Shown here piece after piece: positions 17,000-24,713 of a stretch of DNA of 64,000 nucleotides. Within the stretch, counting starts at the first letter, position 1. Each line of letters begins with the position of its first letter. Source of the stretch: Limnohabitans sp. (GTDB lineage: Bacteria; Pseudomonadota; Gammaproteobacteria; Burkholderiales; Burkholderiaceae_C); assembly GCF_023910625.1 (NCBI RefSeq), contig NZ_JAAVVW010000003.1, forward strand, positions 1,240,001 to 1,304,000. The letters run 5' to 3'. A program made the position numbers and the translations under genes. The notes under the pieces are model-generated. The model ran no database searches. It saw only the letters and a program-made list of their open reading frames with translations, and had not been told where the DNA came from.

Positions 17000-17650
17000 A
17001 TGGCCTCTACCCTGCCCGTTTTGTACTCGTTTCGCCGCTGCCCCTACGCCATGCGGGCTCGCTTGGCGCTGCACGCCAGCGGCATTGCCACCGAACACCG
17101 CGAAGTGGTATTGAAAAACAAACCCGCCCACCTGCTGGCCCTCTCACCCAAAGGCACAGTGCCGGTGTTGTGGCTGCCTGGGGCTGAGGAGGGCCGGTTG
17201 CTGGACCAGAGCCTGGACATCATGCTCTGGGCCCTGCGCCAGCACGACCCGCTGGGCTGGCTGCCTCCGTCGGATGCGGGCATGGCCGATGCGCAGGCGC
17301 TGATCGCGCACAACGACGGGCCCTTCAAGCAGCAACTGGACCGCTACAAATACCCCAGCCGTTGGGGCTTGGAGAGCGGTGTGGCCGACCGCGATGAGGC
17401 GGCAATTTGGTTGCGCACACTGGATGCGCGGCTTCGCAAACAGCCTGAATTGGCTGGCGAGCACTTCGGCATGGCCGATGCGGCCGTGGCCCCCTTTGTA
17501 CGGCAATACGCCCACACCGATCCGACCTGGTTTGCAGCGCAGCCCTGGCCTGCATTGGCGTTTTGGCTGACCCAATTTGAAGCATCAGATCTGTTCCAGG
17601 CCATCATGCACAAGCATGCGCCTTGGCCAGAACCCGCACCTATTTTGTAG
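17000..17650 (+). CDS. glutathione S-transferase family protein
   Basis: A 216-residue cytosolic GST with an N-terminal thioredoxin-like domain (VLYSFRRCPYAMRARLAL; the Cys of CPYAMR is the likely active residue, as in omega-type or glutathionyl-reductase GSTs). GTVPVLWLP contains the cis-proline that contacts glutathione. The C-terminal helical domain starts near residue 95. It may reduce mixed disulfides rather than conjugate xenobiotics, but this is not certain. It is monocistronic, and a strong inverted repeat begins at its last base. Confidence 0.85.
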   Translation: MASTLPVLYSFRRCPYAMRARLALHASGIATEHREVVLKNKPAHLLALSPKGTVPVLWLPGAEEGRLLDQSLDIMLWALRQHDPLGWLPPSDAGMADAQALIAHNDGPFKQQLDRYKYPSRWGLESGVADRDEAAIWLRTLDARLRKQPELAGEHFGMADAAVAPFVRQYAHTDPTWFAAQPWPALAFWLTQFEASDLFQAIMHKHAPWPEPAPIL

Positions 17651-17717
17651 GAGCCCACCCCGTGGGCGATGGGCGTGGCACACGCCCTTGAAACCATTCG
17701 CCCACGGGGTGGGCTCC
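17650..17717. repeat. REP-like nested inverted repeat between the GST gene and polA
   Basis: Two perfect 20-base arms (GGAGCCCACCCCGTGGGCGA and its complement) enclose a second small hairpin (GGGCGTG/CACGCCC). The two convergent genes end at its borders, so it may also act as a bidirectional transcription end. Related partial copies occur at 15025 and near 27151 (TGTAGGAGCCCA), which supports a dispersed repeat family. Confidence 0.8.
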
Positions 17718-17730
17718 CACGAAGTCAGGC

Positions 17731-20583
17731 TCAGTGCGCCTGCTCCCAGTTCGGCCCAAAGCCCACTTCGGCCAGCAGCGGCACCTTCAGGTCGGCCACG
17801 CCCGCCATCAGGCGCGGCACCTCGGTGCGCACCCATTCCACTTCTGATTCGGGCACCTCGAACACCAGTTCGTCGTGCACCTGCATGATGACTTTGGTGG
17901 CCTTGCCTTGTTCGTCCAGCGCTTTTTGCACCGCCACCATGCTCAGCTTGATCAGGTCGGCGGCGGTGCCCTGCATGGGCGCGTTGATGGCGGCGCGTTC
18001 GGCCCCGGCGCGGCGTGGGCCGTTGGGGCTGTTGATCTCGGGCAGAACCAGGCGGCGGCCAAACACGGTTTCGACATAACCCAGCGCCTTGGCCTGTTCA
18101 CGGGTGGCGTCCATGTAATGCTTGACGCCGGCAAAACGCTCGAAGTAGCGGGTGATGTAGTTCTTGGCTGCGGTGTTGTCGATGGAGAGCGCCTTGGCCA
18201 GACCGAACGCGCTCATGCCGTAGATCAGGCCAAAGTTGATGGTCTTGGCGTAGCGGCGCTGCTCGCTGCTCACGGTGTCGGGCGTTGCGCCAAACACTTC
18301 GGCGGCGGTGGCCTTGTGCACGTCCAGGCCGTCGTGAAAGGCTTTGAGCAAGGCTGGATCGTCGCTCAGGTGCGCCATGATGCGCAGCTCGATCTGGCTG
18401 TAGTCGGCGCTGGCGATCACACAGCCTGCGGGGGCCACAAAGGCCTCGCGCACCTTGCGCCCCTCGGCGGTACGCACCGGGATGTTTTGCAGATTCGGCT
18501 CGTTGCTCGACAAGCGGCCTGTCACGGCCACGGCCTGCGCGTAGTGCGTGTGCACCCGGCCCGTGCGCGGCAAGGCCAGCTGCGCGAGCTTGTCGGTGTA
18601 GGTGCCCTTGAGCTTACTCAGGCTACGGTGCTCCAGAATGCGGGCGGGCAGCGGGTAGTCTTCGGCCAGTTTTTCCAGCACTTCTTCGTCGGTGCTGCGC
18701 GCGCCGGTGGCGGTTTTCTTGATGACGGGCAGGCCCAGCTTGTCAAAAAAGATCTCGCCCATCTGCTTGGGGCTCGCCAGATTGAAGGGCTGGCCCGCGA
18801 TCTCGTAGGCCTCGGTTTCGAGCTGCACGATGCGCTCGCCCAGCGCCTGGCTTTGCGCGGCCAGCGTGGGCGCGTCGATCAGCACGCCGTTGCGCTCGAT
18901 GCGGTAGAGCGCTTCGCTGGTCTGGATTTCCAGGTCGTAAACGTACTTCAGACCGGCATGCGCTTCGATCTGCGGCCACAGCGCCAAGTGCACGTCCAGG
19001 CACTGGTCCGAGTCTTCGCACGAATAGTGCGCGGCTTTGTCCACGTCCACCTGTGCAAACGGGATCTGGTGCGCACCCTTGCCGCACAGGTCTTCGTAGG
19101 TCACGCCCCGGCGGCCCACATGGCGCTCGGCAAGACTACTCAGACCATGCGGTTTGTGCACTTCGAGCACGTAGCTCTCCAGCATGGTGTCGTGGGCATA
19201 GCCGTGCACCTCGATGCCGTGGTTGGCCAGCACATGGCGGTCGTATTTGACGTTCTGGCCCAATTTCAGGCGGGCCGGGTTTTCGAGCCAGGGTTTGAGC
19301 TTGGCCAGCACCTCGGCCAACGGCAATTGCTCGGGCGCACCGGGTCCGTTGTGGGCCAGCGGAATGTAGGCCGCCTCGCCGGGTGTGACGCTCAGCGAAA
19401 TGCCCACGATCTCGGCTCGCATGGCGTCGAGCGAAGTGGTTTCGGTGTCGATGGCCGTGAGCGGCGCTTGCTCGATGCGGGCGAGCCATGCATCGAACGC
19501 GGCCCAGTCGAGTACCGTGTCGTATTTCAAATGACCTTGCACGGCACTGACGGCGCTGTCCAACTCGGGCAAGGCCGCAGGTTCGTCACCTGAAGCCTCT
19601 GCGAACAAGTCGCCCATGCCCGTGTCTTTGGGCTTGGCAGTTTTGGCTTTGGGTGCGGGTGCGGGTGCGGGCGCAGGCATGGCCCCGCCCAGCGACTGCA
19701 CCAGCCCCTTGAAGCCATAGGTCTGGTAAAAATTCAGCAATTTGTCTTTGTCGGGCGCGTGCAGGTGCAAGCTGGCCAACGACGGCAAGTCGGGCACCCA
19801 GCCATTCAAGTCGCAATCGGTTTTCATGGTCACCAGCGCCCGGCCCTTGGGCAGCCAGTCCACCGCTTGGCGCAGGTTCTCGCCGGCCACACCCTTGATG
19901 TCGTGGGCGTTTTCCATCAGCTTGTCGAGCGAGCCGTATTCCATCAGCCACTTGGCAGCGGTCTTGGGGCCCACCTTGGCCACGCCGGGCACGTTGTCCA
20001 CTGTGTCGCCCACCAAAGTCTGGTAGTCGATCATGAGCGAGGGCGGCACGCCAAACTCGGCCGTCACGCCGGCCACATCGCGTAGCCTGCCGTTCATGGT
20101 GTCGATGATGGTGATGTGTTCGTTCACCAATTGGCTCAAGTCCTTGTCGCCGCTCGACACGGTCACGGTGATGCCCTGCTGCGCGGCCACATGCGCCAGC
20201 GTGGCGATCACATCGTCGGCTTCCACGCCGGGCACATCCAGCACCGTCCAGCCCATCAGGCGCACCAACTCGTGGATCGGCTCGATTTGGCTGCGCAAAT
20301 CGTCGGGCATGGGGCTGCGGTTGGCCTTGTACGCGGGGTACAGCGCGTCCCGGAAAGTCGGGCCTTTGGCGTCAAACACGCAAGCCGCATAGACGGCGGG
20401 CACATCCTTGCGCAGCCGCTCCATCATGTTGATCATGCCGCGAATGGCCCCTGTGGCGGGGCTTGTCGGGTCGCCAGGCACAGCCCGCAAGTCGGGCATG
20501 GCGTGGAAGGCGCGGTACAGGTAGCTGGAGCCGTCGACCAGCAAGAGGGTCGGTTGGGATGTTTCGGGGGTGTTGTAGCTCAT
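17731..20583 (-). CDS. polA: DNA polymerase I
   Basis: This 950-residue enzyme fills gaps and removes RNA primers during replication and repair. Domains in order are a 5'-3' exonuclease (about 10-300; LLLVDGSSYLYRAFHAMPD), a 3'-5' exonuclease (about 340-520; AIDTETTSLDAM keeps the DxE pair, so proofreading looks active) and the polymerase (about 540-950). Polymerase motif A is DYSQIELR, motif B RRYAKTINFGLIYG and motif C VHDELVFE. A proline-alanine linker (PAPAPAPAPK) joins the two nuclease regions. I chose the ATG at 20583 because it is followed by the family-typical start and avoids an upstream extension. Confidence 0.97.
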   Translation of the reverse strand: MSYNTPETSQPTLLLVDGSSYLYRAFHAMPDLRAVPGDPTSPATGAIRGMINMMERLRKDVPAVYAACVFDAKGPTFRDALYPAYKANRSPMPDDLRSQIEPIHELVRLMGWTVLDVPGVEADDVIATLAHVAAQQGITVTVSSGDKDLSQLVNEHITIIDTMNGRLRDVAGVTAEFGVPPSLMIDYQTLVGDTVDNVPGVAKVGPKTAAKWLMEYGSLDKLMENAHDIKGVAGENLRQAVDWLPKGRALVTMKTDCDLNGWVPDLPSLASLHLHAPDKDKLLNFYQTYGFKGLVQSLGGAMPAPAPAPAPKAKTAKPKDTGMGDLFAEASGDEPAALPELDSAVSAVQGHLKYDTVLDWAAFDAWLARIEQAPLTAIDTETTSLDAMRAEIVGISLSVTPGEAAYIPLAHNGPGAPEQLPLAEVLAKLKPWLENPARLKLGQNVKYDRHVLANHGIEVHGYAHDTMLESYVLEVHKPHGLSSLAERHVGRRGVTYEDLCGKGAHQIPFAQVDVDKAAHYSCEDSDQCLDVHLALWPQIEAHAGLKYVYDLEIQTSEALYRIERNGVLIDAPTLAAQSQALGERIVQLETEAYEIAGQPFNLASPKQMGEIFFDKLGLPVIKKTATGARSTDEEVLEKLAEDYPLPARILEHRSLSKLKGTYTDKLAQLALPRTGRVHTHYAQAVAVTGRLSSNEPNLQNIPVRTAEGRKVREAFVAPAGCVIASADYSQIELRIMAHLSDDPALLKAFHDGLDVHKATAAEVFGATPDTVSSEQRRYAKTINFGLIYGMSAFGLAKALSIDNTAAKNYITRYFERFAGVKHYMDATREQAKALGYVETVFGRRLVLPEINSPNGPRRAGAERAAINAPMQGTAADLIKLSMVAVQKALDEQGKATKVIMQVHDELVFEVPESEVEWVRTEVPRLMAGVADLKVPLLAEVGFGPNWEQAH

Positions 20584-20694
20584 CCCTCGATTGTGTACCG
20601 GGTTGACACCCAAGTGACCCATGAGGATTGGGGGCTGGGCCTGTGTCAGGGTGATGCGGCAAAGCGAAGCGCTGTGACCACCGATGAACCCTCA

Positions 20695-20774
20695 GATGGT
20701 GTGGGGGGCCTGCGCTGAGGCGATGTGGCAAAGCGAAGCGCCTCTGAGCCTCGGCGCAGGCCCCCCACACCATC
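20695..20774. repeat. 26-base inverted repeat with flanking direct repeats upstream of hipB
   Basis: Arms of 26 bases (20695-20720 and 20749-20774, one mismatch) can form a very stable hairpin. A separate short direct repeat, GGCAAAGCGAAGCGC, occurs at about 20657 and again inside the loop at about 20727. It lies between the divergent polA and hipB genes. It may be a repeat element or a hairpin insulating the toxin-antitoxin promoter. Confidence 0.7.
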
Positions 20775-20784
20775 GCCCCAAAAA

Positions 20785-20842
20785 ATGCACTGCATGCAAT
20801 GCATAAAATGATTTAAACTACCAATGCACTGCATAGGATGCA
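20785..20842 (+). promoter_or_regulatory. hipBA promoter with two repeated operator-like sites
   Basis: The 12-base ATGCACTGCATG-like unit occurs at 20785-20804 and again at 20824-20842; each copy contains TGCAnTGCA-type dyads. A TAAAAT -10 candidate lies just after the first copy. The second copy reaches to three bases before the hipB ATG. This fits autorepression by a HipB dimer, as known for hipBA systems. Confidence 0.6.
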
Positions 20843-20845
20843 AAA

Positions 20846-21097
20846 ATGACACTCCAAGACATCGGCCAAACCATCGCCCGCACGCGCAAACGCAAAAAAA
20901 TCACCCAGGCCAGCCTCGCGGCTTCTTTGGGCATGAGCCGCGCCACCTTGTCGGGCATCGAAAACGGCACCGTGTCTGAAATTGGCATCCGCAAAGTGCT
21001 TTCTGTCTGCGCCGCGCTGGGTCTGGAGTTGGTGGCCCAAGAAAAACCCCGCCGCCCCACCTTGCAACAACTCATGAAAGAGCAAAGCGATGCTTGA
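20846..21097 (+). CDS. hipB: HipB-like antitoxin, XRE-family DNA-binding protein
   Basis: This 83-residue protein has a Cro/C1-type helix-turn-helix (TQASLAASLGMSRATLSGIE, about 21-40) followed by a short C-terminal tail rich in charged residues. In this family the antitoxin binds the HipA kinase and its own promoter. The stop overlaps the hipA start by eight bases, so the two are translationally coupled. Repeated operator-like sites lie directly upstream. Confidence 0.88.
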   Translation: MTLQDIGQTIARTRKRKKITQASLAASLGMSRATLSGIENGTVSEIGIRKVLSVCAALGLELVAQEKPRRPTLQQLMKEQSDA

Positions 21098-22286
21098 CGT
21101 TCATGTGGCCTCTCAAAAAGTAGGCAGTGTCTTCAAGCCCGAGTCCGAACCGGACAAATGCCACTTTGTTTATGAAGCCGCCTGCCCGGCAGAAATGGCC
21201 GTGTCGCTCAGCATGCCCGTGGTGCGCGAACACTATGCCTCGGCCAACAAATCCCTGCACCCCATCTTTGACATGAACCTGCCCGAAGGCGCACTGGCAG
21301 AGCGCCTGCGCTTGGAGTTCAGCAAAGTCATCCCCCGCTTCGATGCCCTGGCTTTGCTCAAAATCGTTGGCCGATCCCAAATTGGCCGCCTGCGTTTTTT
21401 TCTGCCGGGTGACAGCGCTTTCGATGTACCCAGCGAAAATCTGAACGAGCTGCTGGCCCACGATGGCACAAAAGGCTTGTTTGAAAGCCTGCTCAGCCGC
21501 TACGTCGTGCATTCCGGCATTTCTGGGGCCATGCCCAAAGTGCTGGTGCGCAGCGCAGACCTCGGCCGAGTCACCCATCGGGGAGCCACACACATCGTCA
21601 AGGCCTGGACACCCGAACACCCTCGCCTGGCTGAAAACGAGTATTTCTGCATGCGAGCGGCCCTGCATGCGGGGCTGGAAGTGCCCGAGTTCGAACTCTC
21701 GCAAGGCGGACAATTTTTGGTGGTCAAGCGCTTTGACCTGACCGACTGCGGCTACTTGGGTTTTGAGGATTTTTGCGTGCTCAATGGCAAAACCGCCCTC
21801 CAGAAATACGACGGCTCTTACGAAAACATCACCCGGCGTATCCAAGACTTTGTTTCATCCCAAAACGTGCGCCCGGCTCTGGAAAGCTTTTTCAAGGCAC
21901 TGGCCTTGTCTTGCGCCCTGAAAAATGGCGATGCCCATCTGAAGAATTTTGGCGTGCTTTACGACAACGCCGAAAGCGCAGTCCGGCTGGCCCCGATTTA
22001 CGATCTGGTGACCACCACCGCCTACAAACCTGCCGACATCCTGGCCCTGACCTTGGGCGGCACCAAACGCTGGCCCAACGCCAAAACCCTGATCAACTTT
22101 GCGCGCACCCATTGCCACATGACGCCAGCGCACGCCCAGGCCCTGCTGGCCCAAGTGGCTCAAGGCATGCAACTGGCCAGCGAAGAAGCCCGGCAGCACA
22201 TGGCGCAACGCACCGCATTCAAGAAAATCGGGGCGACGATGCTGGAAGAATGGCGCAAGGGACTGGCACTTTCAACGCAGACATGA
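21090..22286 (+). CDS. hipA: HipA-family serine/threonine kinase toxin
   Basis: This 398-residue kinase belongs to a family in which characterised members phosphorylate glutamyl-tRNA synthetase or related targets and arrest growth. The Gly/Ser-rich activation loop is in HSGISGAMPKVLV and the ATP lysine in HIVKAW. The catalytic segment is NGDAHLKNFGVLYD and the metal-binding Asp lies in IYDLVTT. Length and domain order (N-terminal HipA_N-like lobe, C-terminal kinase lobe) are normal, so it appears intact. The target here is unknown. Confidence 0.9.
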   Translation: MLDVHVASQKVGSVFKPESEPDKCHFVYEAACPAEMAVSLSMPVVREHYASANKSLHPIFDMNLPEGALAERLRLEFSKVIPRFDALALLKIVGRSQIGRLRFFLPGDSAFDVPSENLNELLAHDGTKGLFESLLSRYVVHSGISGAMPKVLVRSADLGRVTHRGATHIVKAWTPEHPRLAENEYFCMRAALHAGLEVPEFELSQGGQFLVVKRFDLTDCGYLGFEDFCVLNGKTALQKYDGSYENITRRIQDFVSSQNVRPALESFFKALALSCALKNGDAHLKNFGVLYDNAESAVRLAPIYDLVTTTAYKPADILALTLGGTKRWPNAKTLINFARTHCHMTPAHAQALLAQVAQGMQLASEEARQHMAQRTAFKKIGATMLEEWRKGLALSTQT

Positions 22287-22410
22287 CGCCCATACAGGCC
22301 CATTGCTGACCAACGGCTTCCTTGTGGACAGTGCAATCAGCCCGTCTCCCCCGCCTACAATCTCATCTTTGTCCCATTACAGGCCTCACTTCAGGCCCCC
22401 AATTGCAACC

Positions 22411-23373
22411 ATGGCGGTCTACACCGAAGTCTCTGAAACCCAGGCCAACGACCTGATGCAAGCCCTGAATCTGGGCCAGCTCACTGCTTTGCGCGGCATC
22501 GAGGGCGGCATTGAAAACACCAACTACTTTGCGACCACCGATCAGGGTGAGTACGTGCTCACCCTGTTTGAGCGCCTGACACACGAGCAGCTGCCCTTTT
22601 ACCTGTTTCTGATGAAACACTTGGCTGGGCGCGGCATCCCGGTGCCTGACCCGGCGGCCAACCGCGACGGCGATGTGCTGCACACCGTGAACGGCAAACC
22701 CGCCGCGGTGGTCAACAAGCTCGCGGGCAAGAGCCAGCTGCAACCCCAGGCCGTGCATTGCGCGGCTGTAGGCGACATGCTGGCGCGCATGCACCTGGCG
22801 GGGGCCGACTACCACCGCAGCCAGCCCAATCTGCGCGGTTTGCCATGGTGGAACGAAACCGTGCCGGTGGTACTGCCCTTTGTGGAAAAAATCCAGGCGG
22901 GCCTGTTGCGCAGCGAGCTGGCTTATCAAAACCACATCGCTCAGGGCGCAGCTTATGCCGCCCTGCCCCGGGGCCCGGTGCATGCCGACCTGTTTCGCGA
23001 CAACGTCATGTTCGAAGGCGAGCAGCTGACGGGGGTTTTTGACTTTTACTTTTCAGGCGAGGACACCTGGCTGTTTGACTTGGCTGTGTGTCTGAACGAC
23101 TGGTGCACCGACTTGCCCAGCGGGCAACACGACGCCGAACGTGCCCGGGCCTTGGTGCAGGCCTACAACCGCGCGCGCCCTTTGAGCGCGGCCGAGCGCA
23201 CCTTGTTGCCAGCCCTTTTGCGTGCGGGGGCTTTGCGTTTTTGGATTTCGCGCCTGTGGGACTACCATCTGCCCCGCGAAGCGGCCATGCTCAAGCCGCA
23301 CGACCCGACCCATTTCGAACGCGTGCTGCTGGGCCGCGTCCATCACCCTGTCTGCACTTCCGAGCTCTTTTGA
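22411..23373 (+). CDS. thrB: homoserine kinase, aminoglycoside-phosphotransferase type
   Basis: ThrB phosphorylates L-homoserine in threonine synthesis. The 320-residue sequence is the APH-like form common in pseudomonads and Burkholderiales (GIEGGIENTNYF at the start, catalytic HADLFRDNVMF, metal-binding FDFYFSGEDTWLFDLA). I start at the ATG at 22411, where MAVYTEVS matches the family start; an upstream codon gives a low-complexity extension. A small membrane-protein gene follows after four bases. Confidence 0.92.
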   Translation: MAVYTEVSETQANDLMQALNLGQLTALRGIEGGIENTNYFATTDQGEYVLTLFERLTHEQLPFYLFLMKHLAGRGIPVPDPAANRDGDVLHTVNGKPAAVVNKLAGKSQLQPQAVHCAAVGDMLARMHLAGADYHRSQPNLRGLPWWNETVPVVLPFVEKIQAGLLRSELAYQNHIAQGAAYAALPRGPVHADLFRDNVMFEGEQLTGVFDFYFSGEDTWLFDLAVCLNDWCTDLPSGQHDAERARALVQAYNRARPLSAAERTLLPALLRAGALRFWISRLWDYHLPREAAMLKPHDPTHFERVLLGRVHHPVCTSELF

Positions 23374-23377
23374 CACC

Positions 23378-24172
23378 ATGAACCTGCAAATTGTTACCGC
23401 CAGCGCTGGCCTGAAATGGGCCCGTCAAGGCATGCGCACCTTCTGGCGTCAGCCGCTGGCCATGTCGGGGCTGTTTTTCATCTTCATGATCACCGTGTCG
23501 CTGATCTCGGTGGTGCCGTTCATCGGCGGCGCGTTGGCCTTGGTGGTGCTGCCCGCGCTCACACTGGGCATGATGGCGGCCACACAAGTGGCCTCTGAGG
23601 GCAAATTCCCCATGCCCAGCGTGCTGTTTGTGGCATTCAAGGCGGGGCCGCACCGCAAAAACATGCTCCAGCTGGGCGGACTGTACGCACTCATTTTCTT
23701 GCTGGTGATGGGCGTGTCGACGGTGGTCGATGGGGGCACTTTTGCCAAGGTCTACTTTGGCGGCGCACCCATGACACCCGAAGTGGTCACCGCCGAATCG
23801 TTCCAGACCGCCTTGTGGGTGTCGATGCTTTTTTATGTGCCGTTGTCGATGATGTTCTGGCATGCGCCAGCGCTGGTGCACTGGTACGGCATGCCTGCTG
23901 TCAAAAGCCTGTTTTTCAGCTTTGTGGCCTGCTGGCGCAACCTCAAGGCATTCCTGGTTTACGTGGCGGTTTGGGCCGTGATTTTCTTGGCCTCGGGCGT
24001 GCTGGCCTTGTTGATCACCAGCCTGCTGGGCAACCCCCAGCTGATGATGGCCACCTTCATGCCCATGGCCCTGATGGTGGCGGCCATGTTCTTCAGCTCG
24101 ATGTTGTTTTCGGTGCGCGACTGCTTTGCCACCGACGTGCTGGACGAAGCGGCACCCGAGCCGATCAACTGA
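23378..24172 (+). CDS. BPSS1780-like integral membrane protein
   Basis: A 264-residue protein with about six hydrophobic segments. It resembles the BPSS1780 family of betaproteobacterial membrane proteins (LKWARQGMRTFWRQPLAMSG at the N-terminus). No function is known for the family. It begins four bases after the thrB stop on the same strand, an arrangement that suggests co-transcription but not a shared pathway. No catalytic motif is visible. Confidence 0.75.
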   Translation: MNLQIVTASAGLKWARQGMRTFWRQPLAMSGLFFIFMITVSLISVVPFIGGALALVVLPALTLGMMAATQVASEGKFPMPSVLFVAFKAGPHRKNMLQLGGLYALIFLLVMGVSTVVDGGTFAKVYFGGAPMTPEVVTAESFQTALWVSMLFYVPLSMMFWHAPALVHWYGMPAVKSLFFSFVACWRNLKAFLVYVAVWAVIFLASGVLALLITSLLGNPQLMMATFMPMALMVAAMFFSSMLFSVRDCFATDVLDEAAPEPIN

Positions 24173-24210
24173 GGCGCTCGGCACAACCGGGGCAACGGGC
24201 CCGGGGCTGA

Positions 24211-24687
24211 TCAGTGGTGGTGGCCGTGCGCACCGTGCGCATGGCGGTGCGTCACCTCATCGGCGCTGGCGGCGCGCACCTCCAGCACCTTGAGCGTCAG
24301 CGTCAGGTGTTGACCTGCCCAGGGGTGGTTGGCGTCCAGAATCACCTTGTCACCCTTGATCTTCACCACATTGAAGACCTGCTCCTGCCCCTGTGCAGAG
24401 CGCCCGCGCAGCTGCCCACCCACCTTCACACCCGGTGGAAATTCGCTTTTGGGGATGGTCTGAACCAGGCTCTCGTCGCGCTCACCAAAGGCGTCGGCCG
24501 GGGCCAGCTTGAGCGTGGTGCTGAAGCCCACTTCTTGGCCTTCCAGCGCTTGTTCAATTTTGGGGGAAGTGTTGTCGTAGCCCCCATGCAGATAAGCGGT
24601 GGGCTCTTGTGTCTTGTCGAGCAACTGTCCTTGGGCGTTCACCACTTTGTGGTGCATGGTGACAACGGTGTCTTGGGTGATTTTCAT
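24211..24687 (-). CDS. slyD: SlyD-type FKBP peptidyl-prolyl cis-trans isomerase
   Basis: This 158-residue folding catalyst has the SlyD layout: an FKBP core interrupted by the insert-in-flap chaperone domain and a C-terminal metal-binding tail (THRHAHGAHGHHH). Motifs include VVTMHHKVVNAQGQLLDKT and DAFGERDESLVQTIP. SlyD proteins assist protein folding and can supply nickel. The ATG at 24687 is chosen because MKITQDT is the usual start. It follows uvrD by 26 bases and is probably on the same transcript. Confidence 0.9.
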   Translation of the reverse strand: MKITQDTVVTMHHKVVNAQGQLLDKTQEPTAYLHGGYDNTSPKIEQALEGQEVGFSTTLKLAPADAFGERDESLVQTIPKSEFPPGVKVGGQLRGRSAQGQEQVFNVVKIKGDKVILDANHPWAGQHLTLTLKVLEVRAASADEVTHRHAHGAHGHHH

Positions 24688-24713
24688 CGGAACTTTCAGA
24701 ACAGGAATAGGGG

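Noticed and set aside
17875..19593. Plus-strand open frame of 572 codons inside polA
   Set aside because: Antisense shadow of polA; the His/Gln/Val-rich translation matches what codon bias would give.
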